From: Dictyobacter arantiisoli
GTDB lineage: Bacteria > Chloroflexota > Ktedonobacteria > Ktedonobacterales > Ktedonobacteraceae
Assembly: GCF_008326305.1 (NCBI RefSeq)
Contig: NZ_BIXY01000022.1
Span: 1 to 64,000 of the forward strand
Direction: 5' to 3'
Length of the DNA: 64,000 bases
The notes under the pieces are model-generated. The model saw only the letters and a program-made list of their open reading frames with translations. It was not told the DNA's origin and made no database searches. Shown here piece after piece: positions 36,349 through 47,200 of this stretch. The translations under genes and the position numbers were made by a program. Each line of letters starts with the position of its first letter. The stretch's first letter is position 1.

Positions 36349-39300
36349 ATGCCTGAGACACTCATCGAAAGTTTTCGACTTTCCCCGCAGCAACGACATT
36401 TGTGTGCCTTGCTGCGTCCAGAGGAATCTTTCCCCTACCGCACTCATATCTCGGCCCGTTTGCAAGGACCACTCGATCTGTCTCGCCTGAGTGGCGCTCT
36501 GAGACAGTTGGTGGAACGCTATGAAATTCTGCGTACAAATTTTCCTCGCCAGGCAGGTTTTGCTCTACCAGCTCAGGTGATTGCTCAAGATACGCCTCTT
36601 CTTCTGGAGATCTATGATTGCAGCGCCATTCCCGCCCATGAACAGGAGGAAATGCGGGAAAAGTTGCAAGAAGCGTTCAAAAAACGGCCTTTCGATCTGA
36701 CCGCAGGGCCTGCCTGGCGGGTAATGCTCATACGGTATAGCCCCGAACGCCACTGGCTATGGTGGGATATGGCTACGCTCAATGCAGATGTTCAGAGCTG
36801 CCATGCCTTGCTCCAGGAACTCAGCCAACTGTATAGTGGACAGGATACACAAAGCGAAGAGGAAGAGGAAGAGGAACCACTCCAATATGCCGACCTGTCT
36901 GAATGGCTCTACGATATCTTGCAGTCAGGTGAGGGTACGCAGGGGAATACATACTGGCGTGCAGCCGAACGTGTACCAGGAATTACAACGTCTCTTCCCT
37001 ATGAACATGTATCAGATCCTTTTGCTCCTTTTGCTCCCCAGACATTGACACTTGAACTTCCATCAGAGATGCTGGCCCGGCTACAAGCGCTGAGTAGTCA
37101 ACTCAATGTCGCGGAGCACTGCCTTCTGCTTGCAGGCTGGGGTGCCCTGCTTAGCCGCCTGACCGGCCAGACAAGCCTGCTTATCGGGACAAGATATAAC
37201 GGGAGGGAATACACAGAAATAGCAAAGGCAGTTGGACTCTTTGCCAGGTCGCTGCCTCTTTCCTATCAATTCTCAGAAGGTGCTGGCTATAGTGAGATAG
37301 CGCGGCAGATTGAAGAGACAATACGCCAGGGAGAGGAATGGCAGGATTGCTTTAGCTGGCAGATAGTTGAAGCGTCAGGAGAGAGAGAGCCTTTTTGCCC
37401 CCTTGGCTTCATCTATGAGACGTTGCCTGCTCCCTGGCAGGCGGGCGAAATAGCCTGGCTGGTGGAAGAACAGGAGATGTATGAAGATCGCTTCAAAGTA
37501 TGTCTGTCCTGTAGGAGAGGTTCTGAAAGCCTGCTGGTGTCACTACACTACGATCCACATGCCTTTAGCCAGCAGGATATGCAGCGTTTGCTGGAACAAT
37601 GGCAAACGGTCTGTGAGCAAATACTCGCCAATCCAGATGAGTTGCTCAGTACTTTGCATTTGCTCACTGCACACGAGAAACACATTCTGGTATCTGAGTG
37701 GAATGCGACTCAGGATAACGACCTGACGGAACAGGGTATCCACCAACTCTTCGAGGCTCAGGTGCGCCGAACCCCTGACGCTCCGGCTTTGCGTTATGGA
37801 GAGCACCTGCTGAGCTATGAGCAGCTAGAACAGCAAGCGAATCAGCTCGCGCATCTGCTCCTGGCAAAAGGACTACAACCTGGTGGCTATGTCACACTCT
37901 GCCTGCCCCGTGATCACCGGGCTATCATCAGTCTGCTGGCAGTGCTCAAGGCAGGGGGAACATATATCCCTCTGGAGATGGATATGCCTACCGCACGCCT
38001 CCAGGTATTATTGCAGCAATATACACCAGCACTGACCATCAGCAGCCAGGAGCTTCTGAAGCATTTACCCACGCTTACAACTCCGGTACTCCTGATTGAT
38101 ATGCTAACGCAACAGTTGGCCGAGCAGCCCACGACCGCACCTGAGATAGAGACGGTTCCCGACGGGCTGGCCTATGTGATAACTACATCTGGCTCTACAG
38201 GAGTTCCCAAGGGCGTCATGGTCAGGCAGCACAGTGTGAGTAATTATACACAGGCACTCTGCAAATTGCTGACAGTACAACCAGGCTGGCACTTTGCCAC
38301 CGTCACATCTCTAGCAGCCGATCTGGGCAATACGTCCATCTTTTGTGGTCTCGCCTCCGGCGGTTGCGTCCATGTACTTCCTTATGAGCTTGTCACGGAC
38401 GCCAGCGCGCTCTCAGACTACACACGAAACTATCCACTGGACGTGCTCAAGATCGTCCCATCTCATCTACAGATACTACTCTCTACCGGCACCACAGGGC
38501 TATTGCCCGCGAAGAGACTCGTTCTAGGAGGAGAAGTCTTGCCCTGGTCTCTGGTACAACAGATCCAACACCAGCAGCCAGACTGCCAGATTTTCAATCA
38601 TTATGGTCCGACAGAGGCAACGGTAGGATCTCTGGTGTACCCATTGGGTCCAACTCAGCAAGGGCCGCATAGTGTGCCGATTGGTCGTCCCATCGCTAAT
38701 GTGCAAGTGTATGTGTTAGATGAACAGCTACAACTGACGCCGATTGGCGTGGCAGGCGAACTCTATATTGGAGGTGCCGGTATTGCACGCGGCTATCTAG
38801 CCAATCCAGCAATCACAGCTGAACAGTTTGTGCCCGATCCCTTTAGCTCAATAGCTGGTGTCAGACTCTATCGTACCGGCGATCGAGCGCGCTATCGTTC
38901 CGATGGAACGCTGGAGTTCCTTGGTAGACGGGATGCACAGATCAAAATACGAGGATATCGCGTCGAATTAGGAGAGATCGAGAATCAGTTACGCAGGCAT
39001 CCGGACGTAAGGGAAGCGGTCGTACAACTATGGGAGGAGGAAGGGAAAGAGGGAAAACTCGTAGGCTATATTGTGCCCTGGCAACAACCGGGTCCCAGGC
39101 AGGAACAATTAAAACAGGCCCTGCTGGAACAGTTACCCCAATATATGGTGCCCGGTCAAATTATGTGCCTGGAACAGTTACCCCTCACGACCAATGGTAA
39201 AGTGGATCGGCGGCATTTACCCGCCCCGCAGGCAAGGGAACAAGAGGAATCCAGGCATCAGCAACAGGTCCACACCCCGATTGAGGAAGTAATGCTGGGA

Positions 39301-42300
39301 GTATGGCAGGAGATATTAAATCTGAAGTCGATTGACAAAAACGACAATTTTTTTCAGATCGGTGGACATTCTCTGCTAGGAACCAGAGCAACGTCAAGAC
39401 TACAGGAGATATTTGGCATTGCAGTCCCAATCGTCTGGCTCTTTGAAGATCCAACTGTAGTACAGCTTGCCAGACGCATAGAAGAGGCGCTGCGTAGACA
39501 ACACACTCAGATAATCTCCCCTATCGAGGCAAGCTCACGACCAGAATATCTGCCCCTTTCCTTTGCTCAGCAGCGCTTATGGTTCCTAAACCAGTTGGAA
39601 CCCGACAGCACAGCTTACCATATTCCGCAAGCAACGCGTGTGCGTGGTCTCCTCAATCGTATCGCGCTAGAGCAGGCACTACTCGGAGTCATCCAACGCC
39701 ATGAGAATCTACGCACGACCTTCCCGATGCGAGAGGAACAACCAATCCAGCAAATTAGTCCGAAGCCGCTGACACGCATGCCTGTAGTTGATCTGAGTAA
39801 GCTCGGCCAGCAAGAAGGTGAAGACGAAGCTCGTCGGCTCGCGCAACAAGAAGCTCAGCAGCCATTTGATCTGGTGAATGGTCCCTTGCTGCGCTGCTGG
39901 TTGTTACAATTGGAGTCACAAGAAGACACAGTGCTGCTATTGACGATGCATCACATCATCTCTGACGGCTGGTCCATGAGTATTCTGGTACGTGAACTCA
40001 CCAGTCTCTACACGGCATTTCCACATATGGAAACAGCCTCACTGCCAGCGTTGCCGATCCAGTATGCTGACTACGCGCTCTGGCAACGTTCCTCACTACA
40101 AGGCGAAGTATTAGAGCGTCAACTGGACTACTGGAAAACACAATTATCCGGGCTTGCCACTCAGAATCTGCCAACAGATCATCCTCGCCAGGTCGTTCAG
40201 GGCTTCCAGAGCAAGTGGCAACGAGTACAATTGCCTCCGGAACTAACTCAGCAGTTGCAGGCACTCTCGCAACGTGAAGGAGCCACCCTCTTCATGACGC
40301 TGCTGGCCTCCTTCCAGGTTCTGCTCGCTCGCTATAGTGGGCAATACGATATCGCCGTCGGCACACCCATTGCCAATCGGACCCGCGAGGAGTTAGCAGG
40401 GTTGATCGGTTTCTTTATCAACACGCTGGTGCTTCGTGCAGATCTTTCAGATAACCCCTCTTTCGTGGACCTGCTGGCACAGGTGCGCGCAACAGCATTG
40501 GGGGCCTACACTCATCAGGATACGCCATTTGAGCAAGTGGTGGAAGCGCTGCAACCACAGCGTGATCGCAGCCGTCCTCCACTCTTCCAGGCGGTCTTTG
40601 TGCTCCAGAATACTCCTGATGCCGATGTGTCGGCTGAGCTGTCCTCGCTACAAATGCAGGGATTTGACGTTGAACAAAACATTTCCCAGTCTGAATTGAG
40701 AATGGTGGTCACAAAGAATGAGCAAGGACTCAATGCAGACCTGGAGTATAGTACTGCTCTATTCGATTCAGCAACTATCAAGCGTTGGCTCTGCCATTGG
40801 CGGAGGCTGCTCGATGAGATTGTAGCCGATCCAAGACAACGCGTTCTGACCCTACCAATGTTGATAGAAACCGAGAAACAACAAATAGTAGAAGAGTGGA
40901 ATGCCTCTCAGCTAGCAATGCCTGAACATCCGTCCCTGCATCAGCTTTTTGAAGCGCAAGTAATACATGAGCCAGATGCGGTCGCGCTGGTCTTTGGAGA
41001 AAACCAGCTCACCTATGCGGCGTTAGAGCAGCGTGCAAACCAACTGGCACACTATCTGCGCGCACAGGGGATTGGACCCGACATGCTCGTCGGTCTGTAT
41101 ACAGGTCGTTCACAGGAAATGATCATAGGACTGCTCGGCATCCTAAAAGCGGGCGCAGCATATGTGCCGCTCGATCCAGCCTATCCTGCCGATCGGCTCA
41201 AATTTATACTCGAAGACACACAGGTCTCACTTGTGCTAACGTGCGAGCCGCTCCTTGCTCAACTACCAGCCGAGCACGTGTCTACGCTTTGTCTCGATAC
41301 TGATTGGAGAACGATTGCCCGGCAAACAGGAGAGAAACCACTTGGTGTGACCGATCCTCAACATCTGGCCTATGTCATCTACACATCTGGCTCAACAGGC
41401 AAGCCCAAAGGTGTGCTCATCCAGCATCGGAGTATTTGCAATACCATCATTACCTCCATCCAGGCATGTGAAATCGGGCGCAGAGAACACATTGCGCAAT
41501 GCGCCTCCTTGAGTTTTGATGTCTCGATCCTGGAAATCTTCCTGGCTCTCCTGTCAGGTTCTCGTCTCTGTCTGGTTACATCTGAGACCGTCGCTTCAGG
41601 GGTGGATCTGGCCTCCCTCCTGCGCTATCAGGCTATCACAGTCATGATTGTCACCCCTTCACATCTGGAAATCCTGCCAGCAACGGATTTTCCTGCGCTC
41701 CAAACGCTTCTCATAGGAGGGGAGACCTGTTCCGATCAAACGATGGCTCGCTGGGCCGCTGGTCGCCGCTTCTTTACGGTCTATGGTCCCACAGAAGCAG
41801 CCATCCAGGCAACTACCCAGCAGCGCACAGGACCCTATTTGCAAGGGCCTCTGATTGGTCGTCCTCTTGCCAATGTACAGGTCTATCTCCTCGATATATA
41901 CCAGCAACCAGTGCCTATCGGTGTACCCGGAGAACTCTGTATCGGCGGAGAGGGCCTGGCTCGCGGCTACCTCCACCAGCCAACACTGACTGCCGAACGC
42001 TTTGTTCCCGATCCTTTCGGCCAGCGACCTGGTCAACGCCTCTATCGAACTGGCGACCAGGCCCGTTATCGTGCCAATGGGACGATTGAATTTCTGGGAC
42101 GACAGGATACGCAGGTCAAGCTACGTGGCTACCGCATCGAATTGGGAGAAATCGAAGCGGTTCTGAACCAGCATCCTCAGGTGTTCCAGAATGTGGTAGT
42201 GGTGAAAGGGGAAGAGGCCACGGAAAAACAGCTCGTTGCATATGTGGTGATGGACAAAGGAGCGGGAAGCACGTTAAACACTGCAGAATTGCGTGGCTAC

Positions 42301-44133
42301 CTCAAAGAACATTTGCCCGAATATATGATCCCGGCCTACTTTATCCTTCTGGATGCTCTTCCCCTGACGCCGAATGGGAAAGTAGATCAGCGTGCACTGC
42401 CATCTGACCGCGAACGACTGCATTCAGATGATGCCTATACCGCGCCACGTAATCCAATTGAAGAGGCCCTGCTAACTATCTGGTCTGATCTTTTGGATCT
42501 GGATCAGATAGACATTTCCGACAATTTCTTTGAACTTGGTGGACACTCATTGCTGGCAACACAAGTGATTGCCCGACTCAGAAGTATGCTCGATGTGGAA
42601 CTCCCCTTACAGGCATTCTTTGAATTTCCAACGGTGGCCGGGTTGGCTGCACAACTGCAACAGGTGCAGGTGCTTCCAGCCCCACCGATTGTGCCAATCT
42701 CACGGGAGCAACTGCTACCACTCTCCTTCGCCCAGCAGCGCCTCTGGTTCCTGGATCAGTTGGAGCCTGGCAATACTGCTTATACCATTCCTATTACGGT
42801 TGAGTTTGAGGGGCAACTCAATCTAAAAGCATTCAAAACAGCCCTGACGCAATTGATAGAACGACATGAAGGATTACGGACGACCTTCCAGGAACGGGAG
42901 GGACAACCCTATCAGGTCATTGCTTTACCAGAAAATGCGGACATCACCTTCATTGATCTGCGTACCCTTGCGCCAGAGCGACGTGAGGAGGTCGCCAGAG
43001 AGTTATGCGCGCAGGAAGCCCGGCTTCCCTTCGATCTGAGTAGAGGACCATTGCTCCGCTGCTACCTCTGGCACTTGAGCGAACAGAAGCACTGGCTGCG
43101 CTTGAATATGCATCACATAGTCTCTGATGGCTGGTCTATGGGCATCCTTGTGCGCGAGTTCGCGAGTCTGTACCAGGCGGCCAGCTTCGGAGAAAGCGCC
43201 TCTTTGTCCCCACTTCCCATCCAATATGCGGATTACGCACACTGGCAACGGACATGGTTACAGGGTGAGGTCCTTAAAGAGCAGATTCGCTACTGGACCA
43301 ATCAGCTCAATCAAGCGCACGCCTTACAACTCCCAACCGATTATCCTCGTCCTCGCACGCTTAGTTATCAGGGGGCTCAGCACGAAATACAGCTTGGTGC
43401 GGAACTGACGCTAGCACTTCAGCAATTAGGTCAGCAGGAAGGTGCCACGCTCTTTATGACGCTGCTAACCGCTTTTCAGGCCCTGCTCTACCGCCTTAGT
43501 GGCAACGAGGATATCGTCGTTGGTACCGATAGTGCCAATCGCTCCCATCTGGAGACGGAACGTCTGATTGGCTTCTTTGTCAACTTGCTGGCCCTGCGAG
43601 CACATGTGAATGGAAAACTACCCTTTCACGATTTGCTCCAGCAGGTACATGAAACGGTGTTAAACGCATACATGCACCAGGAACTTCCCTTCGAGATGAT
43701 TATCGAGCATCTGCATATCCCACGCGAGGGCAATCGCACACCATTAGTGAATGTTCTTTTCGTTATGCAGAATATTCCCTTAACCAGTGCTGAACTTCCT
43801 GGCCTGGCAATACATCCGATCGATAACGATACGGCCTCGGTCAAATTCGATCTGGCTCTCTTTGTTACAGAAGAGCCAAGCGGGCTTAGCTGCTCGGTCA
43901 ACTATAGTCCTGAGCTATTTAAGGATGTGACGATCAAGAGAATGATGAGCCACTATAAAACATTGCTCCATGATATTGTAGCTCATCCTGAATCTCCCAT
44001 TGATCACCTGGAGATCTATACCGAGGAAGAGGGACAACAACGCACTATCCAGAAGGGAAAAAGCCTGAAGCGTCAGTTAAGCAAACTAAAAGAATTTAAA
44101 AAGGATCTGATCGATCTTTCTGCAGAAGAATGA
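36349..44133 (+). CDS. NRPS3: C*-A(Asp)-T-C-A-T-C
   Basis: This is a 2594-residue synthetase. The N-terminal C* has WDMATLNADVQS (about 140) in place of HHxxxDG. A1 has TTSGSTGVPKG (about 612), SLAADLGNTSIF, VLKIVPSHL and NHYGPTEATVG, giving DLTKVGHVGK (Asp). T1 is GGHSLLGTR (about 1005). C2 is intact (HHIISDGW, about 1201). A2 has YTSGSTGKPKG (about 1678), FDVSILEIF, VMIVTPSHL and VYGPTEAAIQ. The code is DVLILGVIQK, which matches no reference code I remember. T2 is near 2064, and the terminal C3 is intact (HHIVSDGW, about 2255). The protein ends in a Lys-rich helical tail (KSLKRQLSKLKEFKKD) that may dock to NRPS4. The ribosome binding site is weak (AGAGATAG). Confidence 0.95.
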   Translation: MPETLIESFRLSPQQRHLCALLRPEESFPYRTHISARLQGPLDLSRLSGALRQLVERYEILRTNFPRQAGFALPAQVIAQDTPLLLEIYDCSAIPAHEQEEMREKLQEAFKKRPFDLTAGPAWRVMLIRYSPERHWLWWDMATLNADVQSCHALLQELSQLYSGQDTQSEEEEEEEPLQYADLSEWLYDILQSGEGTQGNTYWRAAERVPGITTSLPYEHVSDPFAPFAPQTLTLELPSEMLARLQALSSQLNVAEHCLLLAGWGALLSRLTGQTSLLIGTRYNGREYTEIAKAVGLFARSLPLSYQFSEGAGYSEIARQIEETIRQGEEWQDCFSWQIVEASGEREPFCPLGFIYETLPAPWQAGEIAWLVEEQEMYEDRFKVCLSCRRGSESLLVSLHYDPHAFSQQDMQRLLEQWQTVCEQILANPDELLSTLHLLTAHEKHILVSEWNATQDNDLTEQGIHQLFEAQVRRTPDAPALRYGEHLLSYEQLEQQANQLAHLLLAKGLQPGGYVTLCLPRDHRAIISLLAVLKAGGTYIPLEMDMPTARLQVLLQQYTPALTISSQELLKHLPTLTTPVLLIDMLTQQLAEQPTTAPEIETVPDGLAYVITTSGSTGVPKGVMVRQHSVSNYTQALCKLLTVQPGWHFATVTSLAADLGNTSIFCGLASGGCVHVLPYELVTDASALSDYTRNYPLDVLKIVPSHLQILLSTGTTGLLPAKRLVLGGEVLPWSLVQQIQHQQPDCQIFNHYGPTEATVGSLVYPLGPTQQGPHSVPIGRPIANVQVYVLDEQLQLTPIGVAGELYIGGAGIARGYLANPAITAEQFVPDPFSSIAGVRLYRTGDRARYRSDGTLEFLGRRDAQIKIRGYRVELGEIENQLRRHPDVREAVVQLWEEEGKEGKLVGYIVPWQQPGPRQEQLKQALLEQLPQYMVPGQIMCLEQLPLTTNGKVDRRHLPAPQAREQEESRHQQQVHTPIEEVMLGVWQEILNLKSIDKNDNFFQIGGHSLLGTRATSRLQEIFGIAVPIVWLFEDPTVVQLARRIEEALRRQHTQIISPIEASSRPEYLPLSFAQQRLWFLNQLEPDSTAYHIPQATRVRGLLNRIALEQALLGVIQRHENLRTTFPMREEQPIQQISPKPLTRMPVVDLSKLGQQEGEDEARRLAQQEAQQPFDLVNGPLLRCWLLQLESQEDTVLLLTMHHIISDGWSMSILVRELTSLYTAFPHMETASLPALPIQYADYALWQRSSLQGEVLERQLDYWKTQLSGLATQNLPTDHPRQVVQGFQSKWQRVQLPPELTQQLQALSQREGATLFMTLLASFQVLLARYSGQYDIAVGTPIANRTREELAGLIGFFINTLVLRADLSDNPSFVDLLAQVRATALGAYTHQDTPFEQVVEALQPQRDRSRPPLFQAVFVLQNTPDADVSAELSSLQMQGFDVEQNISQSELRMVVTKNEQGLNADLEYSTALFDSATIKRWLCHWRRLLDEIVADPRQRVLTLPMLIETEKQQIVEEWNASQLAMPEHPSLHQLFEAQVIHEPDAVALVFGENQLTYAALEQRANQLAHYLRAQGIGPDMLVGLYTGRSQEMIIGLLGILKAGAAYVPLDPAYPADRLKFILEDTQVSLVLTCEPLLAQLPAEHVSTLCLDTDWRTIARQTGEKPLGVTDPQHLAYVIYTSGSTGKPKGVLIQHRSICNTIITSIQACEIGRREHIAQCASLSFDVSILEIFLALLSGSRLCLVTSETVASGVDLASLLRYQAITVMIVTPSHLEILPATDFPALQTLLIGGETCSDQTMARWAAGRRFFTVYGPTEAAIQATTQQRTGPYLQGPLIGRPLANVQVYLLDIYQQPVPIGVPGELCIGGEGLARGYLHQPTLTAERFVPDPFGQRPGQRLYRTGDQARYRANGTIEFLGRQDTQVKLRGYRIELGEIEAVLNQHPQVFQNVVVVKGEEATEKQLVAYVVMDKGAGSTLNTAELRGYLKEHLPEYMIPAYFILLDALPLTPNGKVDQRALPSDRERLHSDDAYTAPRNPIEEALLTIWSDLLDLDQIDISDNFFELGGHSLLATQVIARLRSMLDVELPLQAFFEFPTVAGLAAQLQQVQVLPAPPIVPISREQLLPLSFAQQRLWFLDQLEPGNTAYTIPITVEFEGQLNLKAFKTALTQLIERHEGLRTTFQEREGQPYQVIALPENADITFIDLRTLAPERREEVARELCAQEARLPFDLSRGPLLRCYLWHLSEQKHWLRLNMHHIVSDGWSMGILVREFASLYQAASFGESASLSPLPIQYADYAHWQRTWLQGEVLKEQIRYWTNQLNQAHALQLPTDYPRPRTLSYQGAQHEIQLGAELTLALQQLGQQEGATLFMTLLTAFQALLYRLSGNEDIVVGTDSANRSHLETERLIGFFVNLLALRAHVNGKLPFHDLLQQVHETVLNAYMHQELPFEMIIEHLHIPREGNRTPLVNVLFVMQNIPLTSAELPGLAIHPIDNDTASVKFDLALFVTEEPSGLSCSVNYSPELFKDVTIKRMMSHYKTLLHDIVAHPESPIDHLEIYTEEEGQQRTIQKGKSLKRQLSKLKEFKKDLIDLSAEE

Positions 44134-44200
44134 AGCTGGATAAAAAAACTGGCAATGACTATATCGTATGGCAATGTATATACTGAGGAGTGAAAAGTAG

Positions 44201-47200
44201 ATGCAAACGATAGATTTAAAAGGTGCTCATCTTTCCCCGCAACAATCTCGACTCTGGCATTGGGCACAGGATAAACCGTGGTACCGGGTACAGTATGCCC
44301 TGAAACTCACTGGAATTTTTGAGCCAATGGTCCTTCAGCAAGCTCTTCAGGACGTTGTTGATCGTCATGCCATCCTGCGTACCAGCTTTGTGCCAATTCC
44401 TGGTATAGAACTGCCAATGCAAGCTATTAGCCAGAAGAGCCATATTTTCTTTCCTCTGATTGATCTTGAACAGTTAAATACAACTGAGCAACAGGTCTCT
44501 CAGGAAAAGCACTGGTACGAGCTATTGCAACGGCCATTTGACCTGGAACATGGGCCATTGCTCTATGCTAAGATCCTGCGCCTCTCATCTCAAACACATA
44601 TACTGATGATAAGCTTGCACGCTCTCAGTGCTGATGCCGCAACGCTCACGCAGCTCAGTACTGCTCTTTTCCAAGCTTACACTGCCCGCTTACAAAATAG
44701 TGTCGATGAAGATGATCCGCTCCAGTATGTGAATGTGACAGCCTGGCTCAATGAGCTCCTGCACGATGAGGATGCGGAGGGATCGCTCACCTACTGGCGG
44801 AAACTCGATCTCTCTCATCTCGATAAACAGCCACTTCCTTTCCAGAGAGACAAACAAAAGGCACATCAGGGATGGAGCACCGCTGCTCAGGATATCTATC
44901 AACCACAACAGATGGCTATCCCCCTATCAGCAGATCTGCAATATCAATTACAGTTACTGGCAAAACGCTTTGACGTTTCTAGCGAAGCCATTCTACTGGC
45001 GAGCTGGCAAACACTGCTCTGGCGATTGACAGATGATCAAGAGTTACTCCTTGGGATGTTATGCGATGGGCGTCCCTATGAAGAGCTTGTTGATCTGATT
45101 GGACCCTACGCCCGGCTGGTACCAATCACTATCAGTTTGACGGATCAGCGTTCTTTTTCCTGGGTTCTGCTGCAAATGCAACAGCTCTATCAGCAGGCAC
45201 TCGAAAAACAACTTTATTTCAACTGGGAAACTGATGGCGAGAACAAGCAAGAGCAGTCGCAATCCTTTCCTATCAGTTTCGTTTATGAGTCCTGGCCGGT
45301 GCCTACAACCTATGGTTCTCTGACCGTCGAATGGCAACGCCAGGAATGCCGATCGGAGCTCACGCAATTACAGCTCTATGCACAACAATCCGAGGAGTCC
45401 CTCCACTTACAATTTGTGTATAATGCCTTGCAATTCTCTACGGTCCAGATGCGGCGTCTGGCTGGATTATTGGTACAATTCCTTACAAGTGCCACTGCAC
45501 AGCCAGAAATTGCGATCGGTTCTCTTGAACTGCTCACGCCTCAAGAACAGGCGATACAGCAAGAACGTTGGCGCGGTCAGCAGTACGACTGGCCCTTCAT
45601 ACCACTTCATCAGCGTTTCCAGGAACAGGTTCAACGTCATCCTTCAGCACCAGCTCTGCGCTCTGGTAATGTGTTGCTGAGCTATCAAGAGGTTGAAGAC
45701 ACGGCCAATCAACTCGCGAACCTCCTGATAACCTATGGCATACGTCCGGGTCAGCGGATCGCGCTCTATCAACGTCGCGATCAATGGGCCATCATCAGCC
45801 TGCTCGCTGTACTCAAAGCAGGAGGATGCTACGCGCCCCTGGATGAGGATCTACCGGCCTCGCGTATTCAATTACTGCTACAACAGCTGAACCCGGCTAT
45901 GCTTATCTGTAGTCAGGAGTTGCAAAAGCATCTGGAAGCACAGGCTGATGCATCCTTGCCTGTGCTTCAGGTCGAATCTCTGTCTGTCTTACTTGAAGGA
46001 CAGCCGACCACTCCACCGCAGGTACAGATTTTGCCTCAGCAAGACGCCTATGTGATCTATACCTCTGGCTCCACGGGTACGCCAAAGGGCGTTCAGATCA
46101 ATCAACACAATATCAGCAATTACACTCAGGCTATGTGCAACTTGTTGGATATGCAGGCAGGCTGGCATATCGCCACCGTCTCCAGTCTGGCCGCAGACCT
46201 GGGCAATACGGCTATCTTCTGTGCTCTGGCTTCCGGTGGTTGCCTCCACCTGCTGCCATATACGCTCGTAACCGATGGAGCTGCGTTTGCCAGCTATGTC
46301 CAGCGTTATCCTCTCGATATGCTCAAGATAGTGCCAACTCACTTACAGGCTCTGCTGGCTGCGAATGCGACAGGGGTTATCCCCGGTCAGCGTTTAATTC
46401 TGGGTGGTGAAGCTCTCCCCTGGACATTGATCAAACAACTCCAAGATAGCCAGGACATTCCCTCAACCTGCCAGGTCTATAACCACTATGGTCCGACAGA
46501 GACGACAATTGGTGCGCTGGTCAATCCTCTAGGATTGCTGCAGAAGATCTGCGTTCCCGCGCCACAGGAACGTGGTCATAGTGTGCCCATTGGTCATCCT
46601 CTTGCCAACTTGCGTATTGCCATCTGGGATTCCCAGCAACATGCGGTTCCGCAGGGCGTGAAAGGTGAGCTATACATTGCGGGGGCTGGTGTGGCGCAGG
46701 GCTATCTGGGAGCGCCGGAGCTCACGGCAGAACGCTTCCCGACCATACAACAAAACCGTTGGTATCGCACAGGAGATATAGTGCGTGAGAATGAAGAAGG
46801 GCTCATCGAGTTCATTGGCCGACATGATTCGCAAGTAAAACTGCGAGGGTATCGTATCGAGATGGATGAAATCGAAGAGCACCTTAGAAATCTGCCCACG
46901 GTCCGTGAGGCTGTCGTGCAATTACGCTCCGATGGACCTGATGGCGCAACTGGTGAGCCCTATCTGGTCGGCTATATTGTGCCCTGGAAGCAGCCTGGAC
47001 CAGAGCAGCAAACCGTACGGGAAGCCCTGGCGCAGCAGATCCCTGCCTATCTGGTTCCTACACGCATTGTCAATCTGGAGCAATTCCCTCTCTCGCCTAA
47101 TGGCAAGCTGGATCACCGGCGGCTCCCCTTGCCTGCAAGCATGAAACAGGCACGCGTAGTGCCTATCGAGGAGGCACGCACTCCAATCGAGACATTGGTG

